A stretch of DNA of 64,000 nt, taken from the NCBI RefSeq assembly GCF_029892565.1, contig NZ_JARXVH010000004.1, forward strand, positions 310,001 through 374,000. Direction: 5' to 3'. A model generated the notes under the pieces. It was given only the letters and a program-made list of their open reading frames with translations. It was not told where the DNA came from and did not search any database. Position 1 is the stretch's first letter. Each line of letters begins with the position of its first letter. This document shows, piece after piece, positions 58,101 to 64,000 of the stretch. Source of the DNA: Streptomyces pseudovenezuelae. Lineage in GTDB: Bacteria; Actinomycetota; Actinomycetes; Streptomycetales; Streptomycetaceae. The position numbers were made by a program, and so were the translations under genes.

Positions 58101-58320
58101 CGTGCACCTCGGGGGCGCCGTCACGGCTGGAGGTCCAGGCGACGGTGGTGCCGTCGGGCGAGATGCGCGGGTGGTTGACCGGCACGTTGTCGGCGCTGAC
58201 CCGCCAGGCCCGGCCGCCGTCGAGGGGAGCGAGCCACACGTCGTCCTCGGCGGTGAACGCCACCGAGTCGCCGTGCGGATGCGGATACCGGATATAGGCG
58301 TGGGTCGCGGACTGTGTCAC
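55123..58320 (-). CDS. Tricorn protease homolog (S41 family)
   Basis: 1065 aa cytosolic protease. The N-terminal two thirds form beta-propeller repeats (for example NHPRISPDGTTVAWTSSRDG). A PDZ-like domain (about 750-840) precedes the S41 catalytic domain. Active-site residues can be placed as in archaeal tricorn: His in LGTSHAYVTS, nucleophile Ser in IANEFSGSDGDI, Glu in YEWGVENHGVDPD. It processes peptides downstream of the proteasome in archaea; Streptomyces homologs may do the same. GTG start at 58320. The gene is single and ends directly at a palindromic repeat. Confidence 0.93.
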   Translation of the reverse strand: MTQSATHAYIRYPHPHGDSVAFTAEDDVWLAPLDGGRAWRVSADNVPVNHPRISPDGTTVAWTSSRDGAPEVHVAPIDGGAAKRLTYWGSSRTQVRGWTPDGEVLAISTQGQASLRRSWARAVPLDGGPATTLPYGPVGDVAFGPSTVLLSAPMGREAAWWKRYRGGTAGKLWIDPDGDGEFVRLHEELDGNLENPVWVGERIAFLSDHEGVGAVYSSLADGSDLRRHTPVDSFYARHLAGDGSRLVYVSAGELWTLDGLDAEPRRLDIRLGGPRADLQPFPVNAARWFGSAHPDHTARGSAVAVRGAVHWVTHRAGPARALAAEPGVRARLPRTFRADGEEHVVWVTDAEGDDALEFAPATGTAPGATPRRLAAGQLGRVLDLAVAPDGSRVAVAAHDGRVLLVERDSGEVREIDRSADGNVSGLVFSPDSGWLAWSHPGPRPLRQLRLANTTDLSVTEATPLRFRDYSPVFTLDGKHLAFLSARSFDPVYDEHVFDLAFVGGSRPHLITLAATTPSPFGPQRHGRPFEAPDKDETPDSEGAPSTRIDLEGLADRIVPFPVEAARYTTLRAAKDGVLWLRHPVRGVLGASRATPDDPDPRTALERYDLVQQRIEHLASDADHLAVSGDGKRVLLWTDGKLKVVPSDRRASGDDDSDTNITVDLSRVRQTVDPAAEWRQMYAETGRLMRDNFWRPDLGGVDWDGVLDRYRPVLERVATHDDLVDLLWEVQGELGTSHAYVTSRGGHGDGERQGLLGADISRHEDGSWRIDRVLPAETSDPDARSPLAAPGVAVRAGDAIVAVAGRPVDPVTGPGPLLVGTAGKPIELTILPSGGGDQRHAVVVPVSDEEPLRYHAWVADRRAYVHEHSDGRLGYLHVPDMQAPGWAQIHRDLRIEVAREGLVVDVRENRGGHTSQLVVEKLARRIVGWDVPRGVRPYSYPEDAPRGPVVAIANEFSGSDGDIVNAAIKALGIGPVVGTRTWGGVIGIDSRYRLVDGTLVTQPKYAFWLEGYEWGVENHGVDPDVEVLQRPQDWAAGRDPQLDEAIRLALESLETSPAKTPPGLPT

Positions 58321-58393
58321 CCGATCACTCTATGCAGCCGCGCTCACCAGGCACAGGGGTTTGGATCACTTGCCTGCCGACCGTCCGGCCGGG

Positions 58394-58954
58394 TCACTTG
58401 CCTTCGACGGGCCAGCAACTGGGGTCGCCCTGGCAGTAGATCGTCCGCGTGACGGTCACAGTGACCGTGGGCTCTCCGGGCTGCTGGTAGGTGGCGGGCG
58501 GGTTGACCGGCGACGGGGTGGCGTTGCAGTTGCCGAGCCCGTTCACCCGGAACCACTCCTTGCCGCCCACCTTGGCGACCAACTGACCGCGCACGCACGA
58601 CCCGTTCACCGCCCGGGTGACCGTCCCGGTGACGGTGATGTCCCTGCCGTCCTTGGTCTCGCCCTGGCAGTCCACGTTGGCGACGGTCGTCTCGCTCGCC
58701 GAGGGAGCCGTCTTCCCGGGCGTGTACGCCTTGTCGTTGCCGTAGTTGGCGGTGCAGCTGAGCCACTGCACGTCGACGTTCTTCCGCTCCAGCTCCTTGG
58801 TCGCGGTCTGGTCGGTCGTGTACGCCACCGAGGCGGCGCTCAACCCGTTGGGATCACACCCGACGGCCCCGCCGACACCGAGCACCACGAGCCCGGCCAC
58901 GGCCAGCACCCGCGGCCCGCGCGGCCGGAACCAAATCCGCCTCAATGCCCCCAT
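58394..58954 (-). CDS. Putative secreted lipoprotein, function unknown
   Basis: About 186 aa from the ATG at 58954 (or 194 aa from 58978). A hydrophobic N-terminus (VLAVAGLVVLGVGGAVGC) ends in a lipobox-like VGC. The mature part has six cysteines, likely paired, and a C-terminal stretch with TVTVTVTRTIYCQGDPSCW. The arrangement suggests a disulfide-rich extracellular domain. I do not recognise the family. Confidence 0.68.
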   Translation of the reverse strand: MGALRRIWFRPRGPRVLAVAGLVVLGVGGAVGCDPNGLSAASVAYTTDQTATKELERKNVDVQWLSCTANYGNDKAYTPGKTAPSASETTVANVDCQGETKDGRDITVTGTVTRAVNGSCVRGQLVAKVGGKEWFRVNGLGNCNATPSPVNPPATYQQPGEPTVTVTVTRTIYCQGDPSCWPVEGK

Positions 58955-59058
58955 GGAGGGCAGCCTGCCACTTGGCACGGCACCACGGTAGACCGCATGC
59001 GGTCACCTTGGGAGGCTCACGGACAAGCTGCCGGACCCGAACACCCGCCCGGTGACCG

Positions 59059-59451
59059 TCAGCCGCGCAGCAGCAACCACTCCTGAAGTTCCACCAGATT
59101 GCCCTCGGGGTCCTTGAGATGGGCGACGCGCATGCGGTCGGTCAGGGCCGCGGGGCCGTGCAGGAGGGTCGCGCCGCGCTCGGTGATCTGGGCGCAGTAG
59201 GTGTCCAGGTCGTCCACGCGCAGGACCACGAGGGAGCGGTGGCCGGTGGCCGAGTCGCCGAGTTCGCCCAGGACTTCGGCCATCATGACGCGGTCCTGGA
59301 GGGCGATGCCCGCCGAGCCGATGGCCGGGCTGAACTTCTCGTACGGCCCCTCGGTCGCGCCCGACTGCGGCTTGAGGCCGAGGACTTCGGCGTAGAAGCG
59401 GTAGCAGGCGGCGAAGTCGCTGACGAGGAGGCGGACTTGGGCGAGTTCCAT
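59059..59451 (-). CDS. VOC-family (glyoxalase/dioxygenase-fold) protein
   Basis: 130 aa single-domain VOC protein with two beta-alpha-beta-beta-beta units: VRLLVSDFAACYRFYAEVLGL and HRSLVVLRVDDLDTYCAQITERGA, ending DPEGNLVELQEW with the typical metal Glu. Function within the superfamily (glyoxalase, resistance protein, dioxygenase) cannot be fixed. Confidence 0.85.
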   Translation of the reverse strand: MELAQVRLLVSDFAACYRFYAEVLGLKPQSGATEGPYEKFSPAIGSAGIALQDRVMMAEVLGELGDSATGHRSLVVLRVDDLDTYCAQITERGATLLHGPAALTDRMRVAHLKDPEGNLVELQEWLLLRG

Positions 59452-59471
59452 GAGGTTCCCCCGGAGGTCGA

Positions 59472-60224
59472 TCAGGACCAGCGGCCGGTGCGGCCGAGGA
59501 GCAGGGCCGTCGCCGCGGTGCCCGCGGTCGAGGTACGCAGCACGCTACGCCCGAGGCGGTAGGCCTTCGCGCCCGCGTCCTCGAAGCGCGCCAACTCCTC
59601 GGGGGAGACACCGCCTTCGGGGCCGACGACCAGCACGATCTCGCCCGTGGCGGGGAGTTCGGCGGTGGCCAGCGGGTCGCTGCCGTAGGCACGGTCCTCG
59701 TGCAGGACGGCGGCGAAGTCGGCTTTGGCGAGAAGTGCGGCAACCTGGGCGGTCGTCGAGGCGTCCGCGACCTCCGGGAAGCGCAGCCGGCGGGACTGCT
59801 TGCCGGCCTCGCGGGCGGTGGCCCGCCACTTGGCGAGGGCCTTGAGTCCGCGCTCGCCCTTCCACTGGGTGATGCAGCGGGCGGCCGCCCAGGGGACGAT
59901 CGCGTCGACGCCGGTCTCGGTCATCGTCTCGACGGCCAACTCGCCGCGGTCGCCCTTGGGGAGGGCCTGGACGACGGTGATGCGGGGGGCGGGTTCGGGT
60001 TCCACCGGGAAGTCGGAGGGCTCGACGAGGAGGCGGTCCTTGCCCTCGGTCCGCAGGACCACACCGGCGGCCCCTCGGCCCAGCCCGTCGGTCAGCACCA
60101 CGTCCTCGCCGGGCTGCAGGCGTCGTACCGAGACCGCGTGCCGTCCCTCGGGTCCTGCCACCTCGACGACCGAACCGGGGCCCACGCCCGCCAGGGAGTC
60201 GACCACGAACACGGGCGCGGTCAC
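59472..60224 (-). CDS. rsmE: 16S rRNA m3U1498 methyltransferase RsmE
   Basis: 250 aa SPOUT methyltransferase. The knot motifs VLVVGPEGGVSPEEL and LGRSVLRTSTAGTAA are clear. The N-terminal PUA-like domain includes HAVSVRRLQPGEDVVLTDG. GTG at 60224 overlaps the nitronate monooxygenase stop (GTGA). rsmE close to dnaJ is the standard order; here the nitronate monooxygenase gene lies between them. Confidence 0.94.
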   Translation of the reverse strand: MTAPVFVVDSLAGVGPGSVVEVAGPEGRHAVSVRRLQPGEDVVLTDGLGRGAAGVVLRTEGKDRLLVEPSDFPVEPEPAPRITVVQALPKGDRGELAVETMTETGVDAIVPWAAARCITQWKGERGLKALAKWRATAREAGKQSRRLRFPEVADASTTAQVAALLAKADFAAVLHEDRAYGSDPLATAELPATGEIVLVVGPEGGVSPEELARFEDAGAKAYRLGRSVLRTSTAGTAATALLLGRTGRWS

Positions 60225-61297
60225 CGGAAGCCGCCCTTGCCCGACAACGCTGTCTTCGCTCCGTCGAGTTCGGCCGCCAGGACCTCCACCAGCTGGCCGG
60301 CGGGCAGTTCGCGGGCCATGCGGTGGCCCTGTCCCGCCCACAGCGCCATGCCCTGCGCGTCGCCGGCCTTGGCGGCGGCCTTGCGCAGCGGCGAGGTGAG
60401 GTGGTGGACCTGCGGGTAGGCGGCGGGAGCGTAGGGGCCGTGCTCGCGCATGAAGCGGTTGACCAGGCCGCGGGCGGGGCGGCCGGAGAAGGCGCGGGTC
60501 AGTTCCGTACGGACGAACAGGGGGTTGGTCAGCGCCTGCTTGTGGACGGCGTTGGCGCCGGACTCGGCGGTGGCGAGGAACGCCGTGCCGAGCTGGGCCG
60601 CGCTCGCGCCCGCCGCGAGGACGGCGGCGATCTGGCCGCCGCGCATGATGCCGCCGGCGGCGAGGATCGGCAGGGTGACGGTCTCGCGGACCTGGGCGAC
60701 CAGGGAGAGCACGCCGATGCCGGAGCCGTCGTTCTCCGGGATGTCCCGGTGGGTGCCCTGGTGACCGCCGGCCTCCACGCCCTGCGCGATCACCGCGTCG
60801 GCACCGGCCCGCTCCACCGCGAGGGCCTCCTCGGCGGTGGTCACGGTGACCACGGTGAAGGTGCCGGCCCGGCGCAGCGAGTCCAGCACGTCCCGGCTCG
60901 GGATGCCGAAGTGGAAGGAGACCACCGGCACCGGGTTGTCGAGCAGCACCGCGAGCTTCGAGTCGTAGGCGTCGTCCCGGCCGCTGTCCGGGTCGCCGAG
61001 CTCGGTCTCGTACCAGGCGGCCTCGCCGGCCAGCTGGTGGGTGTAGATCTCGACGGCGCCGGGGTCGGCGTTGTCCGGCTGCGGCATGAACAGGTTCACG
61101 CCGAAGGGACGGTTGGTGAGCCCTCGGATCTGCTTGATCTCCTGGTACATGCCGTCGGCCGTCTTGTACCCGGCGGCAAGGAACCCGAGCCCGCCGGCCT
61201 CGGACACGGCGGCGGCGAGCCGCGGCACGGAGACGCCGCCCGCCATGGGGGCCTGCACGATCGGGTGAGGGAAGAGATCGGTCAGTGCGGAGGACAT
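60221..61297 (-). CDS. Nitronate monooxygenase (2-nitropropane dioxygenase family)
   Basis: 358 aa FMN-dependent TIM-barrel enzyme that oxidises nitronates. N-terminal PIVQAPMAGGVSVPRLAAAVSEAGGLGFLA and the flavin phosphate loop ILAAGGIMRGGQIAAVLAAGASAAQLGTAFL are diagnostic; the catalytic His lies in GVEAGGHQGTH. It is inserted between dnaJ and rsmE and coupled to rsmE by a GTGA overlap. Confidence 0.92.
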   Translation of the reverse strand: MSSALTDLFPHPIVQAPMAGGVSVPRLAAAVSEAGGLGFLAAGYKTADGMYQEIKQIRGLTNRPFGVNLFMPQPDNADPGAVEIYTHQLAGEAAWYETELGDPDSGRDDAYDSKLAVLLDNPVPVVSFHFGIPSRDVLDSLRRAGTFTVVTVTTAEEALAVERAGADAVIAQGVEAGGHQGTHRDIPENDGSGIGVLSLVAQVRETVTLPILAAGGIMRGGQIAAVLAAGASAAQLGTAFLATAESGANAVHKQALTNPLFVRTELTRAFSGRPARGLVNRFMREHGPYAPAAYPQVHHLTSPLRKAAAKAGDAQGMALWAGQGHRMARELPAGQLVEVLAAELDGAKTALSGKGGFR

Positions 61298-61370
61298 GAC
61301 GGCATGTTGTCACGTCCTCCGAACAAGTCCGAATCGGCCTTCGGCAGGGCATAGGCCCACGGCATCTGTC

Positions 61371-61392
61371 GCCGCCGGTCAGGCCCGGCGGC
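61371..61392 (-). terminator. Stem-loop after the hrcA-dnaJ operon
   Basis: GCCGCCGG (61371-61378) pairs perfectly with CCGGCGGC (61385-61392) around a six-base loop. It lies six bases beyond the dnaJ stop in the direction of transcription. There is no T-tract, so the strength is uncertain. Confidence 0.5.
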
Positions 61393-61397
61393 CCCGG

Positions 61398-62531
61398 TCA
61401 GCGACCGTTGAAGGCGTCCTTCAACCGTGAGAACAGTCCCTGCTGGCCCGGCTGGAACTGTCCGGTGGGACGCTCCTCGCCGCGTAGCAGGGCCAGTTCG
61501 CGCAGCAGCCGCTCCTGCTCCGGGTCCAGCTTGCTCGGGGTCATGACCTCGACGTGCACGATGAGGTCGCCCCGGCCGCCGCCGCGCAGATGCGTGACAC
61601 CGCGGCCGTGCAGCGGGATCGACTGGCCGGACTGGGTGCCGGGCCGGATGTCGACCTCCTCCAGGCCGTCCAGCGTCTCCAGCGGCACCTTGGTGCCGAG
61701 GGAGGCCGCGGTCATCGGGAGGGTCACCGTGCAGTGCAGGTCGTCACCGCGGCGCTGGAACATCGCGTGCGGCAGCTCGTGGATCTCGACGTACAGGTCG
61801 CCGGCGGGGCCGCCGCCGGGGCCGACCTCGCCCTCGCCCGCGAGCTGGATGCGCGTGCCGTTGTCCACACCGGCCGGGATCTTGACCGTGAGCGTGCGGC
61901 GCGAGCGGATCCGGCCGTCGCCCGCGCACTCCGGGCACGGGGTCGGCACGACCGTGCCGAAGCCCTGGCACTGGGGGCAGGGGCGCGAGGTCATGACCTG
62001 GCCCAGGAAGGACCGGGTGACCTGGGACACCTCGCCGCGACCGCGGCACATGTCACAGGTCTGGGCCGAGGTCCCCGGCGCCGCGCCCTCACCGTTGCAC
62101 GTGGTGCAGACGATCGCCGTGTCGACCTGGATGTCCTTCGTGGTGCCGAAGGCCGCCTCGTCCAGCTCGATGTCCAGCCGGATCATGGCGTCCTGGCCCC
62201 GGCGGGTCCGCGAGCGCGGGCCGCGCTGCGAGGCCGTGCCGAAGAAGGCGTCCATGATGTCGGAGAAGTTGCCGAAGCCGCCCGCACCGAAGCCGCCGGC
62301 ACCGCCGCCGGCCTGCGAGAGCGGGTCGCCGCCGAGGTCGTAGACCTGCTTCTTCTGCGGGTCCGACAGCACCTCGTAGGCGGCGTTGATCTCCTTGAAC
62401 CGCTCCTGGGTCTTCGGATCCGGGTTGACGTCCGGGTGCAGCTCGCGCGCGAGCCGACGGAACGCCTTCTTGATCTCATCCTGCGACGCGTCGCGGCGCA
62501 CGCCGAGAACGGCGTAGTAGTCCGTGGCCAC
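61398..62531 (-). CDS. dnaJ: Molecular chaperone DnaJ (second paralog type, with hrcA)
   Basis: 377 aa type I J-protein. J-domain with HPD in ARELHPDVNPDP, Gly/Phe-rich linker (GGAGGFGAGGFGNFSD), four CxxCxGxG zinc motifs (CTTCNGEG, CDMCRGRG, CPQCQGFG, CPECAGDG) and the C-terminal peptide-binding domains. In Streptomyces this hrcA-linked copy is called dnaJ2, distinct from the dnaK-operon copy. It starts one base after the hrcA stop, so both are one heat-shock transcript. Confidence 0.96.
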   Translation of the reverse strand: MATDYYAVLGVRRDASQDEIKKAFRRLARELHPDVNPDPKTQERFKEINAAYEVLSDPQKKQVYDLGGDPLSQAGGGAGGFGAGGFGNFSDIMDAFFGTASQRGPRSRTRRGQDAMIRLDIELDEAAFGTTKDIQVDTAIVCTTCNGEGAAPGTSAQTCDMCRGRGEVSQVTRSFLGQVMTSRPCPQCQGFGTVVPTPCPECAGDGRIRSRRTLTVKIPAGVDNGTRIQLAGEGEVGPGGGPAGDLYVEIHELPHAMFQRRGDDLHCTVTLPMTAASLGTKVPLETLDGLEEVDIRPGTQSGQSIPLHGRGVTHLRGGGRGDLIVHVEVMTPSKLDPEQERLLRELALLRGEERPTGQFQPGQQGLFSRLKDAFNGR

Positions 62532-63548
62532 TTACGACTCCGCCAGGATCTGTCCGACGTACCGTGCCACTGCGCGTACCGCTCCCATCGTTCCCGGGTA
62601 ATCCATGCGGGTCGGTCCGACCACGCCGAGCTTGGCGACTGCCTCGCCGCCCGAACCGTAGCCCACCGACACCACCGAAGTGGAGTTGAGTCCCTCGTAG
62701 GCGTTCTCGTGACCGATGCGTACGGTCATGCCCGAATCCCCCGCCTCGCCAAGCAACTTGAGAAGGACGACATGTTCCTCCAACGCCTCCAGAACGGGAC
62801 GGATGGTGAGGGGGAAGTCATGTCCGAAGCGGGTGAGATTGGCCGTTCCGCCGATCACCAGCCGCTCCTCGTTCTCCTCGACGAGTGTCTCCAGGAGGGT
62901 GGAGAGCACCGTCGAGACCGTGCCGCGGTCCTCGACGTCGAAGGCGTCCGGGAGGTCCTCCACGAGCCGGGGGACGTCCGAGAACCGGCGGCCCGCGACC
63001 GTGCTGTTGAGCCGCGCCCGCAGGTCCGCGAGCGAGGCCTCCCCGAAGGGCGCCGGGCAGTCGACCATGCGCTGCTCGACCCGGCCGGTGTCCGTGATCA
63101 GCACCAGCATCAGCCGGGCGGGAGCCAGCGCGAGCAGCTCCACGTGCCGCACGGTCGAGCGGGTCAGCGAGGGGTACTGCACGACGGCGACCTGCCGGGT
63201 GAGCTGCGCGAGCAGCCGCACCGTGCGCGCCACGACGTCGTCGAGGTCGACGGCACCGTCCAGGAAGTTCTGGATGGCGCGCCGCTCGGGACCGCTCATC
63301 GGCTTGACGCCGGCGAGCTTGTCGACGAACAGCCGGTAGCCCTTGTCGGTGGGGATGCGCCCGGCGCTGGTGTGCGGCTGGGCGATGAAGCCCTCGTCCT
63401 CCAGGGCCGCCATGTCGTTGCGCACCGTCGCCGGGGAGACGCCGAGGTTGTGCCGCTCGGTGAGGGCCTTCGACCCGACCGGCTCCTCGGTGCCGACATA
63501 GTCCTGGACGATGGCGCGCAGCACCTGGAGCCTTCGTTCACTCAACAT
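62532..63548 (-). CDS. hrcA: Heat-inducible transcription repressor HrcA
   Basis: 338 aa. The winged-helix N-terminus [29 protein letters not shown]...[19 protein letters not shown] is highly typical. The GAF-like middle and the dimerisation region follow. ATG at 63548 is chosen over the in-frame ATG at 63557, since MLSERR is the family start. A CIRCE operator lies 38 bp upstream, so the gene is autoregulated together with dnaJ; groES/groEL are the other expected targets elsewhere. Confidence 0.96.
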   Translation of the reverse strand: MLSERRLQVLRAIVQDYVGTEEPVGSKALTERHNLGVSPATVRNDMAALEDEGFIAQPHTSAGRIPTDKGYRLFVDKLAGVKPMSGPERRAIQNFLDGAVDLDDVVARTVRLLAQLTRQVAVVQYPSLTRSTVRHVELLALAPARLMLVLITDTGRVEQRMVDCPAPFGEASLADLRARLNSTVAGRRFSDVPRLVEDLPDAFDVEDRGTVSTVLSTLLETLVEENEERLVIGGTANLTRFGHDFPLTIRPVLEALEEHVVLLKLLGEAGDSGMTVRIGHENAYEGLNSTSVVSVGYGSGGEAVAKLGVVGPTRMDYPGTMGAVRAVARYVGQILAES

Positions 63549-63585
63549 CGCGCACACCTCCAGCAGTCGTCCCCTGGCGCTTCAC

Positions 63586-63612
63586 CTGGCACTCTGTCCG
63601 TCCGAGTGCCAG
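63586..63612. promoter_or_regulatory. CIRCE operator (HrcA binding site)
   Basis: CTGGCACTC-N9-GAGTGCCAG matches the CIRCE consensus TTAGCACTC-N9-GAGTGCTAA in 14 of 18 arm positions, and its arms are perfectly inverse to one another. It sits just upstream of hrcA. Confidence 0.93.
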
Positions 63613-63698
63613 CGTTCCCCGGCCCAGTGTACGGCGGTGGGGTACCGCCTGGGCAAGGTCGGTCCGGTCGGACGTGCTCGTACCGCTAGCGTCGCCGT

Positions 63699-64000
63699 AT
63701 GACGGTGACTTGGGAAGAGCTGGGGTGGGAGCGGCTGGGGGCCGGAGTGGGGCGCTGCCGGCTGCCCGGCTGGGACTGCACGGCGGGGCTGGTCGTGGGG
63801 GACGGCACGGCTCTCGTGATCGACGCGGGGTCGAGTCTCGCGGAGGGCGCGCTGGTGCGTACGCGCGCCCAGGAGCTCGCCGGCCACCGTGTGACCCATC
63901 TCGCGCTCACGCACCCTCATTTCGACCATGTCCTCGGGGCGGCGGCGTTCGCGAGTGCGGAGGTGTTCGGCGCGGTGGGCCTCGACATGGTGTCCGTCCA
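63699..64000 (+). CDS. Metallo-beta-lactamase-fold hydrolase, 3' end cut by window edge
   Basis: About 100 codons are visible from the ATG at 63699. The fold start (GRCRLPGWDCTAGLVVGDGTALVIDAGSS) and the metal motif THPHFDHVLGAAAF (HxHxDH variant HPHFDH) are seen. It is divergent from hrcA; the CIRCE operator lies 86 bp upstream of its start, so heat-shock control of this gene is possible. The rest and the function are outside the window. Confidence 0.85.
   Translation, partial: MTVTWEELGWERLGAGVGRCRLPGWDCTAGLVVGDGTALVIDAGSSLAEGALVRTRAQELAGHRVTHLALTHPHFDHVLGAAAFASAEVFGAVGLDMVSV

Noticed and set aside
55069..58452. A 1127-codon plus-strand ORF opposite the tricorn homolog
   Set aside because: It is the antisense shadow of a well-conserved protease gene; its composition (long runs of V, G, A, D) follows from reading GC-rich codons in the complementary frame and it shows no protein motifs.

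Overview
The window is about 72 % G+C chromosomal DNA from a Streptomyces or close relative. This rests on the extreme G/C third positions, frequent GTG starts, ATGA/GTGA stop-start overlaps, and the conserved actinobacterial order hrcA-dnaJ-...-phoH-ybeY-hlyC/corC-...-era-...-leuA-...-recO-uppS. These housekeeping genes are all on the minus strand and are separated by accessory blocks. From memory, the order resembles the SCO25xx region of S. coelicolor.

Layout. 0-1.8 kb: uppS (cut by the left edge), recO and a small hypothetical gene. 1.8-5.7 kb: a two-component system divergent from a two-gene ABC exporter. 5.7-9.5 kb: a secreted alpha/beta hydrolase, a secreted TIM-barrel-like protein and a class A beta-lactamase. 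9.5-16.2 kb: a tightly overlapped six-gene minus-strand unit of unknown function. It holds a membrane protein, SCO2521- and SCO2522-like proteins, a MinD/ParA-like ATPase with a variant P-loop, an SCO2524-like protein and a methyltransferase. This is the best candidate in the window for an undescribed system. 16.4-17.8 kb: a GNAT gene, a phosphatase, and a scar where the 3' ends of two lost genes abut.

17.8-25.8 kb: a probable sialic-acid locus. It has a Dpp-type ABC transporter with a permease-ATPase fusion, a NanA-like aldolase and a convergent secreted sialidase. A MITE-like element lies 12 bp upstream of the sialidase start. 26-28.9 kb: a TerB-like protein, then leuA with a leader peptide containing a Leu4 run and a strong terminator. 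28.9-34.8 kb: an M4 peptidase with an emfourin-like inhibitor, a beta-glucosidase with a sugar transporter, and an SDR gene divergent from a helix-turn-helix regulator. 34.8-45.7 kb: era, an orphan P-II protein, a WxL/DUF916-like surface-protein cluster sharing a palindromic promoter-region motif, a degenerate cytidine deaminase, a regulator/MFS pair, then hlyC/corC-ybeY-phoH.

46-55 kb: an orphan FAD-domain protein, a PfkB kinase, a D-glucarate catabolic pair with a divergent IclR regulator, an MFS protein, a nucleobase/nucleoside deaminase, RNase Z and a HIT protein. 55-64 kb: a tricorn-protease homolog, a lipoprotein, a VOC protein, rsmE, a nitronate monooxygenase, dnaJ2 and hrcA behind a CIRCE operator, and the start of a metallo-beta-lactamase-fold gene cut by the right edge.

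I see no tRNA, rRNA, CRISPR array or complete insertion sequence. Non-autonomous repeats are present: a MITE-like element, two copies of a dispersed palindromic repeat, and three in-frame hexanucleotide microsatellites. All functions are assigned by reading motifs; no database search was run.
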